A stretch of DNA of 64,000 bases, taken from NCBI GenBank assembly GCA_030789695.1, contig CM061142.1, forward strand, positions 158,072,714 to 158,136,713, in the 5' to 3' direction. The first letter of the stretch is position 1. Each line of letters begins with the position of its first letter. Below, one piece after another: positions 34,242 through 46,060 of this stretch. Both the position numbers and the translations under genes were made by a program. This DNA comes from Scilla litardierei. Taxonomy: Eukaryota > Streptophyta > Magnoliopsida > Asparagales > Asparagaceae. The notes beneath the pieces are model-generated. The model worked only from the letters and a program-made list of their open reading frames with translations, did not search any database and was not told where the DNA came from.

Positions 34242-37200
34242 TAAGTTTATATTCCATGTTATGGGTACCAAAGCATTTGTGTTAAGAATTGATTTACTCT
34301 TTTGTTTGCATTTTGGTCTTAGATGCTCATGTTTTTTAGAAACGTAAATTCATATTCAATTTGATTTCCATTGCATGTTTATGAGTAAATCATTGTGTTT
34401 ATGATTTTCATGTCTAAAATATTTAATATTTTTATGCAACACATGCTTTGGTTCATATTTATATTTTGTTGCATGTGATGCATGTCATGTTTTTGGATTA
34501 ATTTACATGTTTACTTTTGGTACAATTGGTATATGCTTGTATATGGCAATATATTTATTGTGTATGATTACATGCTTCATTAATATTGTGTATGATTACA
34601 TTAGGATATGAGTTACAATGATTTGAATTTAGTTTGTTAAATTTGTTGTCTAACCCATAGGATCCAAAAAGGTTTTTGGATACCAAAATTATGTTTTCTA
34701 GGTTCAATCCACTTTACCAACCCTACCAACTCTTTGATTTGCAAAGACTTTCATTCAAATGGAGTTGATGGTGCGTAAGTGATGTACTAAAGTAGGGGGA
34801 GCTTAATGTAGTAAGTATATTCTTACATTTGGTATCCATGTGTGTTGGATGCATGTAGATGTCACTTTGTGTTTGAGACTATCTCATGCATATCCTATGT
34901 TTGCATATTGTATGTCTTGTATGTCACTCATGTCTATGTATTTCATGTGTGTCAAATTCTTGACTGATGTGCATTGTGTATTCATAATCCTTACTCATAT
35001 GTTTATTCAAGGATTATTTATAACATGTGGCTTAAAAAGTTTCATGATTAGAACAAATGCTCATTTGCATGTTTCACACACGGGACACGCTTATATTTAT
35101 GTTCCACTTCACAAGCGTGCATCCCAACTTCCTACTCATGCTTCTACAACCTCTTAAGAATCCCAAATCCCTATCTTTTGGATTCCTAAGATTGTTTCTA
35201 GGCATGGTATGAACTCTCATATAGAATCGTATATTAGGAATGAAATATTCTCATGCGACTTTATATAAAAATCAAACTCATTCTTTATTTGATTTCCACC
35301 TTGCTACTCACTCTTATTGCACTTCATTGCTTGGGTATCATGCGTGTATGATTACTTTTTGTACCCATATATATATATGTGAGTTCGTCCTCTACTCCCA
35401 AGTTTGCTTAGTTTGTATGATTTTGAGGGAGTATGACTTGTTTGATTGCTATCAGGACATTACATTTGGTATCAGATTAGTTGAGTTCGTCCACTACCCC
35501 CAACATCATTATATGCCATTACATTTCTCTCATATTATGTTGTGCATATATATTAGTTGATTTCTCTAACCCGTGGTAATTTTCTATCTTGTTGATATGC
35601 CAAAGGAAAGAGAAATTTGGTTATGAAAATTAATACTTTATGCTTTTCATGCACTCTCTTTGTGGTATTACTTTTCATGCCTTCCTTCAATATGTATGTG
35701 CCGTGAATGTTTATTTTGTGCACATATGCATATTGAACGAGGAATCTTTCTTGCATACCCTATTGTATTAGATGTGTGTATTCATAATGATGATTGCTTG
35801 TATAATGTATTGTGATTAAATCATATGCATAAGAATTATTAGTCTAGGTGTATATAACTTCTAATGATTGAGAATTATTAATTCCTTATATGTATGATTT
35901 TCGTGATCATAATAACTCTTATCAATGCATGTCATGCATTTCTATTGATGAGTGTTATTTACAATTGGTAAATGTGTGGTTATTGGACTACTTGATTTTG
36001 TTCCTTAACCTATTGGTCCAAACAGTTTTTGGATACCACCAATTGTTGTATTGTCAGATTGTTGTGCAAGATGCCTACCCTACACATTCCTTGGTTTACA
36101 AATGATGGATCAATTCAAAGGAAAGGATGGTGCATTGGAGATGCACACATATAGGGAGAGCTAAATGGTTGTAAGTATGCGTTTTGCACAATTGGTATTT
36201 TAATATATTGGTTTTGACTACCATGTTTTCAATTGGTAGTTTAATATATTCGATTTGTGTAATATAGCATACTTCTTCATTAGCTCATTCTTGTCACACC
36301 CTCATGAAGATTGTGTGTTTATGTGACTACCTTGTTAATGAATTGGTTAGTTGTTTATTGATATTTATATCTTTGGAACACGTTGTCATTACACATCGCA
36401 TTCCTCACATGCATGCTTCTTTGTGAAAATTGTTAAATATTATGGATATGATAGCTGATGTGTATGACATGCTTGTTTGTTTATTAGATTGTTTTAAGTA
36501 TGTTGATCTTAAGATTCATTGCTGCTTTGATTCTATAACTTGCACCTAATTCTCATTGATGACTATATTTATGGATTATTTAGACCATATCATGATCTGT
36601 CATACCATTCTAGTAGAATCTTTCATTTCTTAATGGCATGCTATACTTCATCACGTTATACATAATTCATGCCATGTATAAGATTAATGATTTAGGATCT
36701 TCATGTATATTTGTTCATTGTATCACCACACATCTCATACTTTTCTCATAGTTTGTATGATTATCTTTATGAGACGTATTGATATGATTTGGGGTGATCA
36801 ATGTATGTTACTTGTCATTTTAATTACTTCATGACTGATGTTTAGCTATAATTTTATTCAAGAGATCTTTCATGTCTATAGCTAAATCTCTCATGTATGA
36901 TATTTTCACAAGTGACATAACACTCATGCATAATTGTTAGTGATTTTCATAATATATTTTTCGCATTGATTATCTCTCATCTCAAGCTTATTTTTATGAT
37001 ATGTTAGAGATAATTTTTGCTATACAAGATCATATACGCTTTATATTGTGTTTGATGATATGTATATTCTGTCATAGATATTCTTCCTTGAATATATCTT
37101 GATGCACTATGACTTTTTTTAATGCTACCTCCGATTATATTGTGCTTTCACAAGTCTTTTTACTCTATTCGCACAATTGGTATGCATGCTTGCGATGTTC

Positions 37201-38494
37201 ATGATAACTTTATTCGTTTATGTCCTACCTTGTGACTTTGATCGTAGACTATCTTCATGCCTTTGCTCAAAAGATGTTTTATCACATTATTCTTCATGTT
37301 GAATTCTTTGTGATATTTGAGCTAGGATGAGATCTTGTCTCTATTATGTTCACTTGGTTTCCTTCTCAAGTGATATCATGATCTTGACACTATTTGCCTG
37401 CATTGCATACTGTGTTAGACTACTTTTGGTATCATCTTTACAATTGGTAGACTATTTATATTAGATATCATATTTACATGATCTTGCTTGATGCTTGTTT
37501 TGAGCTTATGATATAGTGCTTATCTTCTTTATGCTCATGGCTTTCCATGCATATCATTGCATTTTTTATATTTGACTTAGATCTCGGTTTATAAATGATA
37601 TTTCCACAATTGGTATCTGATATTTACTTCGTCGCTCGACGACTATATTAATTTGATAGCTTTGTTTGTATGAAAACATAGAATTGTTTTCCATGCACTC
37701 AATTTGCTAAAATTGTTGATCTATGTCATTGTGATGATTTTGATTCCACCATAATGTGTTTAATCATGTTCATGTCATTTGTCATGCCCTTGCTCAAGGA
37801 CAGTCTATCACATTATGCTTAATGTTATAAATTTTGTGATAATTGAGTCTGTTTGGGTATTTGACACTATTTGATCACTTGTTTTTCTTTCACAAGTGAT
37901 GTCATGATTTTTGCATTGTTGTCCGTATTCTTTAGCTTGTAGATATGGTAATTATGCTATTGTCACTTTTCTAACACTGCTCACACTACTCTTTACAATT
38001 AGTATCTATTGTAATCTTTTATCACATATGCTTATTGCTTATCTTCTTGTGATAATTGAGGATAGTTGAGTTGTTGTTGGATATGTGCTCTTGCATTTGA
38101 TATCTTTATTTTGATATCTAGTTTTCAATTGGTAACTTTACATTAGAGACTTTACAATTGGTAACTTTACAATTGATATATCTTAATGTTTTCCTCTCTT
38201 TTGTTGCTTTTGTTATTTCTATACCCCCATATCTTTTTGTTAATGACAAAGGGGGAGAGAAATAAACAAAGGATGTGCTTATTATATGTTGAGTGTTAAA
38301 CATTACCTTGAATCATATAGACTTTAAGTATGATCGTTCATGTATATGATTCAGGGGGAGCATTGGAGCATTGGTTTATATTGATTACATCATATATATT
38401 GGTAATCATGCTCATATTTATGAAGTGTATCACCTATATGATTTGTATTGTGTAGGCATATTATTTCTGGTCATTCATGCGATATATACATAAC
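34242..38494 (+). other. Sirevirus-like element, non-coding 3' internal region
   Basis: About 4.2 kb of AT-rich sequence with no pol reading frame. (A/T)CAATTGGTA(T) or TTTGGTATC recurs at least ten times (34522, 34828, 35467, 36187, 36227, 37171, 37440, 37606, 38127 and 38150 among them), and polypurine-like G runs recur (34791, 36151, 38248, 38351). A diverged segment with TTTTTGGATACCA ahead of a GGGGGAGC/GTAAGTAT block occurs at about 34664-34840 and again at about 35995-36200, so the region grew partly by duplication. The last five bases are the target ATAAC of the next insertion. Confidence 0.7.
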
Positions 38495-40503
38495 TGACGT
38501 GCGTTTATATTTCATATATTTGGGCACGTTTTCTCCCGTGTTTTTCCGTTATTTACCACCGTCTTATATTCGTTTTCTCGTGTTTTCTTGTTTTCTTTCA
38601 CTTTTCCATGTTTTTCGTATTTTGCAGGATTTTACTGGTATATGGGACATAAAACGACGATATCATGAGTCCCCGGAGCAACGGGAGGAGTCACGCGTGA
38701 TCCAGGGGGTCAAACGACGAAGATCGCATCTTTCAGCCCCTCACCCGACCGGTTGGTCATCTCCAACCGATCGGGTGATGCACGCGTGCACCACCCGGAC
38801 ACAAGTTGGAGAGGCTAAGAAGTCACCCAGTCGGTTCAGTGACCGGTTCAAACGCCCCAATTCTCGGGAATTTGGAGCTGAATTCCAACTGATCGGGTGA
38901 CATCTCACCCGATCGGTTCATCTGTAGCCGCGTCGCCTCAAATATCAAACCGACGGCTCCACCCGCTGTCCTCAGTGACCGGTTGAAGCTCCCGAAGCCC
39001 GATGGCCAAAGCAACAAGCGGCTCACCCGATCGGTTGATGTTTCAACCGATCGGGTGGCCTTTTCTTCCGCTTTTGCGCGCTTCTGATGCACTCATTGAA
39101 GATCTGCTATCATTCCAGAGGGATTTTGGGTGATCTCTTATTTTTCTAGCGTCCGCATCGTCGTTAGCTTTCCAACGATAGGTCGCATGCCCAAATCCGA
39201 TTTTTCTACATTTTTCTGGAATTTTCGGAGCGCAGCTGTGTGCTGAAATTGGCAGCAGTCTGAATTTTCATTTCACCCAATCGGGTGAGTTTCCACCCGA
39301 TCGGGTGAGATCATTTTCTGCCGTTTTGAGTCTCTGTTTCTGTCCACCCGATCGGGTGAACTTCCACCCGATCGGGTGGGCCGGTTTTGACAGTTCTGGA
39401 CCCGAACGTGTGTGGTTTTTGAGGGGTTATATATTTGAGTTTGGGGGCACAACTTGAGAGAGTTCTTCCACTATTTTTTGAGTAGTTTTCCTCCCCTTTC
39501 TTGGGAGTTTTAGATTAGGTTAGATTAGGTTTTATCTTCTAATAAATCTTGTAATGGATTGAAGACTCAATTGCAAGCTAAGTATTTTCTTCTCTCATTT
39601 TCTATTGTATTGTGTTATTTTCTTTGTTGCTTGATGGTGAATGTTTGTTTGTCATTATTATTGCTTTCTATCATGTTCTTCACCATCGAGTAGTGTTTGA
39701 TGAACCCTAATACGGGTTAGGGTAGGATTGATGCTTGGAAATTTACATTTGGCTTGGTTGCATGGCATGTGTTCGATGAAATGTGTCAATGGGGATTTCT
39801 AGCAATCTGAGTCCAATTCGTACGGCAACACACTAGTTGTGTTGGGGATTGGGGTCCGGTGTCTTGTCCAGTCAAGACCCGCTTCGATGTATTGCTAGAA
39901 ATCACATTCGACCTATTTGGCCATTAGGGTTACGCGGGGGTGTTTCATTGTCATTGGCGGGAGAAAGACCGCCTCTGACCGTCGGGCCAAGGGGGAATAA
40001 ACTTGACGGTTGACTCCCTAGCCATAGCTCACGCCCCTAGTGTAGACATCGAGTCCTCGCGCGTGGGAACGGCTTGGACAAAATGTTGGGAGTTATCATT
40101 GTGGCCTTAATGCTCCTGGTTTCGGAAGGTGTTAATGGACATGTGAATGCCCACCGTCCGGAACCGGGTAGGCCTAACGTACTTGGCACCGACCGGAATA
40201 TCGGGCCTTGGATGCTAGGTACCACCTTTTGGGGCAATGTCTTACCCTGGGTCAAGTCAAATGCCAAGTTTCATGAATGCTCTAGCCCGTGTTAGCGGGG
40301 ATTCTTTTCGTGTCTTTTTCATTTCTTTCTTTTATTTCTACACTTCCACCCATATCACCCGTGTAGCTAGCACACATCCTAGGCGAGGCTAGTAGCCATT
40401 CAAGCCATCCACCTCCCTGAGTTCGATAAACCCGCACCCTATACTAATCGTGCACTTGTGGTAAAACGACACCGCGCCCAAACCGTAAACGGGGCGCTGG
40501 TCA
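38495..40503 (+). repeat. 5' LTR of the Athila/Tat-like element
   Basis: The TG...CA bounds are supported by the target duplication. It holds the CCCGATCGGG palindromes (38740-39385) and a TATA-like box TATATATT at 39428-39435. The frames that stay open in the 38.5-39.1 kb part on both strands come from the palindromes, and the pair at 40037-40295 is also just LTR. Confidence 0.95.
38740..39385. repeat. Palindromic CACCCGATCGGGTG repeats in LTR
   Basis: Arms CACCCGATCGG / CCGATCGGGTG occur about ten times, mostly as inverted pairs 10-20 bp apart (near 38745, 38888, 39020, 39270 and 39340). They lie upstream of the TATA-like box, the same architecture as in the copia LTR but with another core. 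The 3' LTR carries the same set (44135-44780). Confidence 0.9.
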
Positions 40504-40509
40504 AGTTTT

Positions 40510-40527
40510 TGGCGCCGTTGCCAGGGA
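40510..40527 (+). other. Primer-binding site, Athila/Tat type
   Basis: TGGCGCCGTTGCCAGGGA, six bases after the 5' LTR end. This is the conserved site of the plant Athila/Tat Ty3/gypsy lineage, usually assigned to tRNA-Asp. Confidence 0.92.
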
Positions 40528-40759
40528 GGTGTTCGGTTTGATATTAGCTTAGCTTGGGTTAGTTAGACTACGCATAAAAACTATTAATTTTTTTTTAAAA
40601 ATAAAAATAAATATATTCAATAACCAAGTAATTTTCCCCCCACCATTTTATTATCTTTTTGTTATTTTCTTGTACTATTGACGCTCCTCTCTAGTTTTCT
40701 TATTTTTGTTGTCTTATATCTTTGGTGTAACCTTGTGGAGATCAAATTTCGATGCTCAG

Positions 40760-42186
40760 ATGGGAGGATACGATCCTTATTCAGTTGTGGTTTGTGAGAC
40801 TTGTGGGATGGCAGGGCACATGTATTATGATTGCCCACTTACGCTTGAGAGCCTCCCCCTACACCATGGCCAAACATTTTCCCACAACCTTAGCACAAAC
40901 ACCTCCCATCCATTTCCTCAACCTTATATCCCTCCACCAACACAAGAAGAATCAAGCCTCGTGACTCTCCTTGAAAGTGCCATGTTTAACCAAGGCCAAG
41001 TATTACAAAACTTGATGGTACCAATCACCGAGCCTACACCGAGGAGAGGGGATGAAGGAGAGGATATACCCACTTTCATGGTTGAGACCACCATCTCATC
41101 GGCCCCTATAGACAAATCTTATGACGATACCCCATTTTTCCAACACTACCACTTGGATGACGAAGCATTTTTTGATGGTGATAGTGAGGATGTGGAGATG
41201 TCTCTAGGATTTGTGGGAGAGACTTCTCATCTTGATTTGGATACCCCACATGAGTCATACGAGGGCACCGAGGAGACCACAAAGCTTATGCATACCGGCG
41301 AGGAGGATGTGTGTGAGGACACAGACACCACGACAACATACGAGTGGCCACTCCACATCCACCTCCACTGTCATCTCTGTTGCTGCTTCTTCCTTGGTCT
41401 GTGGTCAACCACGAGGATGTCATTCAGGACATCGGGCAGATGGTGGAGCATGAGCATATCGTCGAGGAGGATGTGCATGAGAGCTTGGGTACGATGGTCC
41501 ACTTCATGGAGCCCGAGTCACATCTACCTCTACCGTCGCTCCCCATTTCTTCTGCGGCTGAGCATCTACTTGAGCATATTGCCCCTATTCAGGGAGATTT
41601 TCATACTCACTCTCACTCCACTTTTGAGTCTCGCTTTTCACGTCCTATTTCTTTAGACTTATATGTTTTTGACACACCATATCTCTCGCAGGACACAGGA
41701 TCTATTTTCCTTGAGGTATGCTACGATGCGTCACTACCTGGAGAGCCACTTCTCATGGAGAGCGAGGATATGGTCGTCGCTAGTACAGAGGATAGCGACC
41801 CATTCTCAGGGAGTATTCGTCACCCGTTTACTATTCTCCCATCTTATGTTGACGATTATCTCTGGGATACATTTATTTTGGGAAATAATTTCTTGCCATG
41901 GACTAATGCACCTCGTCCTCTGCAGGTCACAGGTGGACACCTACGAGGGATGCTTGGAGGTGCATTGCTTGGGTCCATTGGCACACATGGCACACCGCTT
42001 CTGGCAGAGCCACAGAAGGAGCAGTTAGAGCAGCTACCTACCCCACTTCAGATCTTGGATCCGCCTATGCTCAGGTGTATCATAATCCAGCAGTGTAAAA
42101 ATTTACCGCTTTCTAGTTTAGATTTGAATAATCTCGTCTCCTCATTAGCGAGGGGAGCGTATCTAGGATTTGCTTTTGCATCATAA
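40760..42186 (+). pseudogene. Gag-like zinc-knuckle protein, frameshifted
   Basis: ATG 40760 opens a frame MGGYDPYSVVVCETCGMAGH; the CCHC knuckle C-x2-C-x4-H-x4-C lies at 40793-40834 (CETCGMAGHMYYDC), unusually close to the start. An acidic region follows (about residues 100-190). Near 41345-41400 the sensible frame moves by one base: the second half is the frame from 41344, with an acidic His-rich part (EDVIQDIGQMVEHEHIVEED) and a stop at 42184. Athila gag normally has the capsid domain before the knuckle; here capsid is missing. I infer a gag C-terminal remnant or a gag-derived protein. Confidence 0.65.
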
Positions 42187-43891
42187 TAACCCATCATGTC
42201 GTGCCCTTCTATCACTTCTACCGCCCACACCCCACATCCTCTTCCGAGGAGAATGAGCACACCGTCTCTCCTGCATTTTGATTTCTTCTTTTCTTTTCCG
42301 ATTTTCCCCTTGCATGTTTCTGTATCACATTGATCATACCATTTTGCTAGCATTGTCATGTTCAGCTTGGGGGAATCGATTTGTGTGCATGTTTTTACGT
42401 GTCGTTGTTGTGTGTTTGTGTCTTTGTGTTCTTTCGTTGCGTTTTATATCTTTTATTTCGTATGTTTCTTTTTCTTTATTTTCCAGTTTCGTTCGTGTGT
42501 TTTTCGTGTTTTTCATTTTTTGTGTCGGTGCGTAACTCCCCCCATTTTCTTTGCCCTCCCGTTTAAACTATTATTGCATTGAGGGCAATGCAAGTTTCAG
42601 CTTGGGGGAGTCGCACTTCGTGCTTCATTTGTGTCGTTTTTCTTCGTTTTTGAGTCGTTTTCCATCGTGTTTTTCTTTTTCTTCTCATCTTTGGTTCTCT
42701 CTCTCTTAGAGATGACCCCATATGATGAATTGCCACAAAATCACACACACACCTAGCACGGCTTCGATAATCACATTCACTAACCTCAGGAAGCCGAGTC
42801 CTCGTGCATTTCATGCATCGTGGGTCCACTTAGATTTCTTGTGAGTCGTGTGTCGTGACTAGCATTTGGTGTGCTTCTACCTTGTGATTATGTTTTATAT
42901 ACCTATCCTTGGTTGACCCGTAGATTATCATGCTTCGATTTGAATATGCGGTATTTGCTTCTACTATCTGCTTCTATATGCATGCTATATTTATATCGTA
43001 TATTTCAATTCGCATGTGTCGGGATTCCACAAACAAGGACTAGGATAACCCATTTAGCCTATGCTCTGATTAGCGAGACATATCTCCTTTGCCCAAGTGT
43101 TTAGAATCCGATTTCATTTTTATTTTACTTGGTGCAAATCCCCTCATCGTGTACCGTTCTCCCACTTGGGAGAGTACACATGTAAATATCCCAATACCCA
43201 AAAATCCAAAAAAAGAGAGAAAAGAAAAACCCAAAAAAAAGAAAAGAGAAAAAAAATATGTATATCCAAAAGGCCAAAAAAATACAAATACCCAAAACAA
43301 AAAAAAAATTCCCGTGTGAATATTTTTTCCTACTTTTCGAGAATAAGGGGAAGGCGAGAATTTGCACCGAGTGTTTTACTCCACATCTTCTCAACCTCCA
43401 TCGTTTTCGAAAACACTTGGCATAGGGACCTTCTAGCGATTATCTAGGCTATAGTGTGGTGACTTCATTGTCCCTAGCTGTGGAGTCCCTGATGCATGAT
43501 ACGCTTCTATTCTTATAATCTTCTCATGCATGCTTGAGCTAATATTCGCCGCAATTTCAAATTGAATCGATATTTGGGTCTTTCTTTGGGTATGTGTATA
43601 TGGAGCTTTATTTCACATCGTAGATAGTGACACCGTCTGCTAGCACACGACCGCACTCACTCTCGCTTCACCGCGTGGGCCCACGGCATTTTTCTGGACT
43701 CGTATTCCTTGGTTTAGTGATGTGATTTGGCGTTTGCTTGCTTGGTGTGTCGTTTTTGATTTTATTGGCCCTGACGGGCGATTTAGGATATAGAGTTTTC
43801 TTTTTCTCTCTTTCTCTCTATTTTCTCTCTCCAAGCTCCTACTCTCACTCGTCTTCCTCGAGGACGAGGAAGAGTTCAGCTTGGGGGATTT
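42187..43891 (+). other. Non-coding 3' interior with repeated polypurine tract
   Basis: No credible ORF; the T-rich and A-rich runs (42280-42500, 43190-43330) only give low-complexity frames. TTCAGCTTGGGGGA occurs three times, at about 42361, 42597 and 43875. The last is the functional polypurine tract directly before the 3' LTR. Duplicate tracts could prime extra plus strands. Confidence 0.8.
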
Positions 43892-45899
43892 TGACGTGCG
43901 TTTATATTTCATATATTTGTGCACGTTTTTTCTCGTGTTTTCCCGTTATTTACCGCCGTCTTATATTCGTTTTCTCGTATTTTCTTGATTTCTTTCACTT
44001 TTCCATGTTTTTCGTATTTTGCAGGATTTTACTGGCTTAGGGGACATAAAACGAAGATATCATGAGTCCCCGGAGCAACGGGAGGAGTCACGTGTGATCC
44101 AGGGGGTCAAACGACGAAGATCGCATCTTTCAGCCCCTCACCCGACCGGTTGGCCATCTCCAACCGATCAGGTGATGCACGCGTGCACCACCCGGACACA
44201 ATTTGGAGCGGCCAAGAAGTCACCCGGTCGGTTCAGTGACCGGTTCAAATGCCCCAATTCTCGGGAATTTGGAGCTGAATTCCAACCGATCGGGTGACAT
44301 CTCACCCGATCGGTTCATCTGTAGTCGCGTCGCCTCAAATATCGAACCGACGGCTCCACCCGCCCTCCTCAGTGACCGGTTGAAGCTCCCGAAGCCCGAT
44401 GGCCAAAGCAACAAGCGGCTCACCCGATCGGTTGATGTTTCAATCGATCGGGTGGCCTTTTCTTCCGCTTTTGTGCGCTGCTGATGCACTCATTGAATAT
44501 CTTCTATCATTCCAGAGGGATTTTGGGTGATCTCTTATTTTTCTAGCGTCGGCATCGTCGTTAGCTTTCCAACGATAGGTCGCATGCCCAAATTCGATTT
44601 TTCTACATTTTTCTGGAATTTTCGGAGCGCAGCTGTGTGCTGAAATTGGCAGCAGTCTGAATTTTCATTTCACCAAATCGGGTGAGTTTCCACCCGACCG
44701 GGTGAGATCATTTTCTACCATTTTGAGTCTCTGTTTCTATCCACCCAATCGGGTGAACTTCCACCCGATCGGGTGGGCCGGTTTTGACAGTTTGGACCCG
44801 AACCAGTGTGGTTTTTGAGGGGTTATATATTTGAGTTTGAGGGCACGACTTGAGAGAGTTCTTCCACTATTTTTTGAGTAGTTTTCCTCCCCTTTCTTGG
44901 GAGTTTTAGATTAGGTTAGATTAGGTTTTATCTTCTAATAAATCTTGTAATGGATTGAAGACTCAATTGCAAGCTAAGTATTTTCTTCTCTCATTTTCTA
45001 TTGTATTGTGTTATTTTCTTTGTTGCTTGATGGTGAATGTTTGTTTGTCATTATTATTGCTTTCTATCATGTTCTTCACCATCGAGTAGTGTTTGATGAA
45101 CCCTAATACGGGTTAGGGTAGGATTGATGCTTGGAAATTTACATTTGGCTTGGTTGCATAGCATGTGTTCGATGAAATGTGTCAATGGGGATTTCTAGCA
45201 ATCTGAGTCCAATTCGTACAGCAACACACTAGTTGTGTTGGGGATTGGGGTCCGGTGTCTTGTCTAGTCAAGACCCGCTTCGATGTATTGCTAGAAATCA
45301 CATTCGACCTATTTGGCCTTTAGGGTTACGCGGGGATGTTTCATTGTCATTGACGGGAGAAAGACCGCCTCTGACCGTCGGGCCAAGGGGGAATAAACTT
45401 GGCGGTTGACTCCCTAGCCATAGCTCACGCCCCTAATGTAGACATCGAGTCCTCGCGCATGGGATCGGCTTGGACAAAATGTTGGGAGTTATCATTGTGG
45501 CCTTAATGCTCCCAGTTTCGGAAGGTGTTAATGGACATGGGAATGCCCACCGTCCGGAACCGGGTAGGCCTAGTGTACTTGGCACCGACCGGAATATCGG
45601 GCCATGGACACTAGGTACCACCTTTTGGGGCAATGTCTCACCCTGGGTCAAGTCAAATGCCAAGTGTCATGAATGCTCTAGCCTGTGTTAGCGTGGATTC
45701 TTTTCGTGTCTTTTTCATTTCTTTCTTTTATTTCTACACTTCCACCCATATCACCCGCGTAGCTAGCACACAACCTAGGCGAGGCTAGTAGCCATTCAAG
45801 CCATCCACCTCCCTGAGTTTGATGCACCAGCACCCTACACTAACCGTGCACTTACGGTAAAACGACACCGCGCCCAAACCATAAACGGGGCGCCGGTCA
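43892..45899 (+). repeat. 3' LTR of the Athila/Tat-like element
   Basis: Collinear with 38495-40503 along its whole length, with scattered substitutions, mostly C/T and G/A. TATA-like TATATATT at 44824-44831. It ends GGTCA before the duplication ATAAC. Confidence 0.95.
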
Positions 45900-45904
45900 A
45901 TAAC

Positions 45905-46060
45905 CTCATGTGATACACACACTATTAACTGCTGAATGATGCTATATATTGATTATTGATATTAACTTGATTGGCATCATTGCAGGGGGAGTAAGTATAT
46001 TTAATGCACAATTATTTGTTTTGTTTATATTTGGTTTGTCATCATCAAAAAGGGGGAGAA
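45905..46060 (+). other. Copia 3' interior end with polypurine tracts
   Basis: The short remainder of the Sirevirus-like element after the Athila/Tat-like insertion. It contains GCAGGGGGAGTAAGTAT (near 45982) and the final tract AAAAAGGGGGAGAA (46047-46060) directly before the 3' LTR. Confidence 0.9.

Larger units (their letters stand above)
38495..45899 (+). mobile_element. Athila/Tat-like gag-only LTR element (TR-GAG type)
   Basis: LTRs of 2009 and 2008 bp in direct orientation start TGACGTGCG and end GGTCA; the flanking duplication is ATAAC (38490-38494 and 45900-45904). The primer-binding site is TGGCGCCGTTGCC, the Athila/Tat type. The 3.4-kb interior holds one frameshifted gag-like ORF with a CCHC knuckle and no pol. 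The polypurine tract is CTTGGGGGATTT before 43892. By eye the LTRs differ by 2-4 per cent, so the insertion is young. Elements with gag but no pol have been called TR-GAG; they need pol from a relative. Confidence 0.92.

Noticed and set aside
35462..35475. Second primer-binding site (TTTGGTATCAG)
   Set aside because: It matches only the first part of the initiator-Met site, no LTR end precedes it, and similar motifs recur throughout the region; treated as a repeat motif.
34242..38494. Env-like ORF of a Sirevirus between pol and the 3' LTR
   Set aside because: No frame longer than about 106 codons and no membrane-protein pattern; the region looks non-coding.
40037..40295. Paired 73-76-codon frames, repeated at 45433-45691
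   Set aside because: They lie inside the two LTRs of one element and overlap antisense to each other; conserved only because LTRs are copies.
42278..43447. Phe/Cys-rich and Lys-rich frames
   Set aside because: T-rich and A-rich runs in the non-coding interior give such frames by chance.
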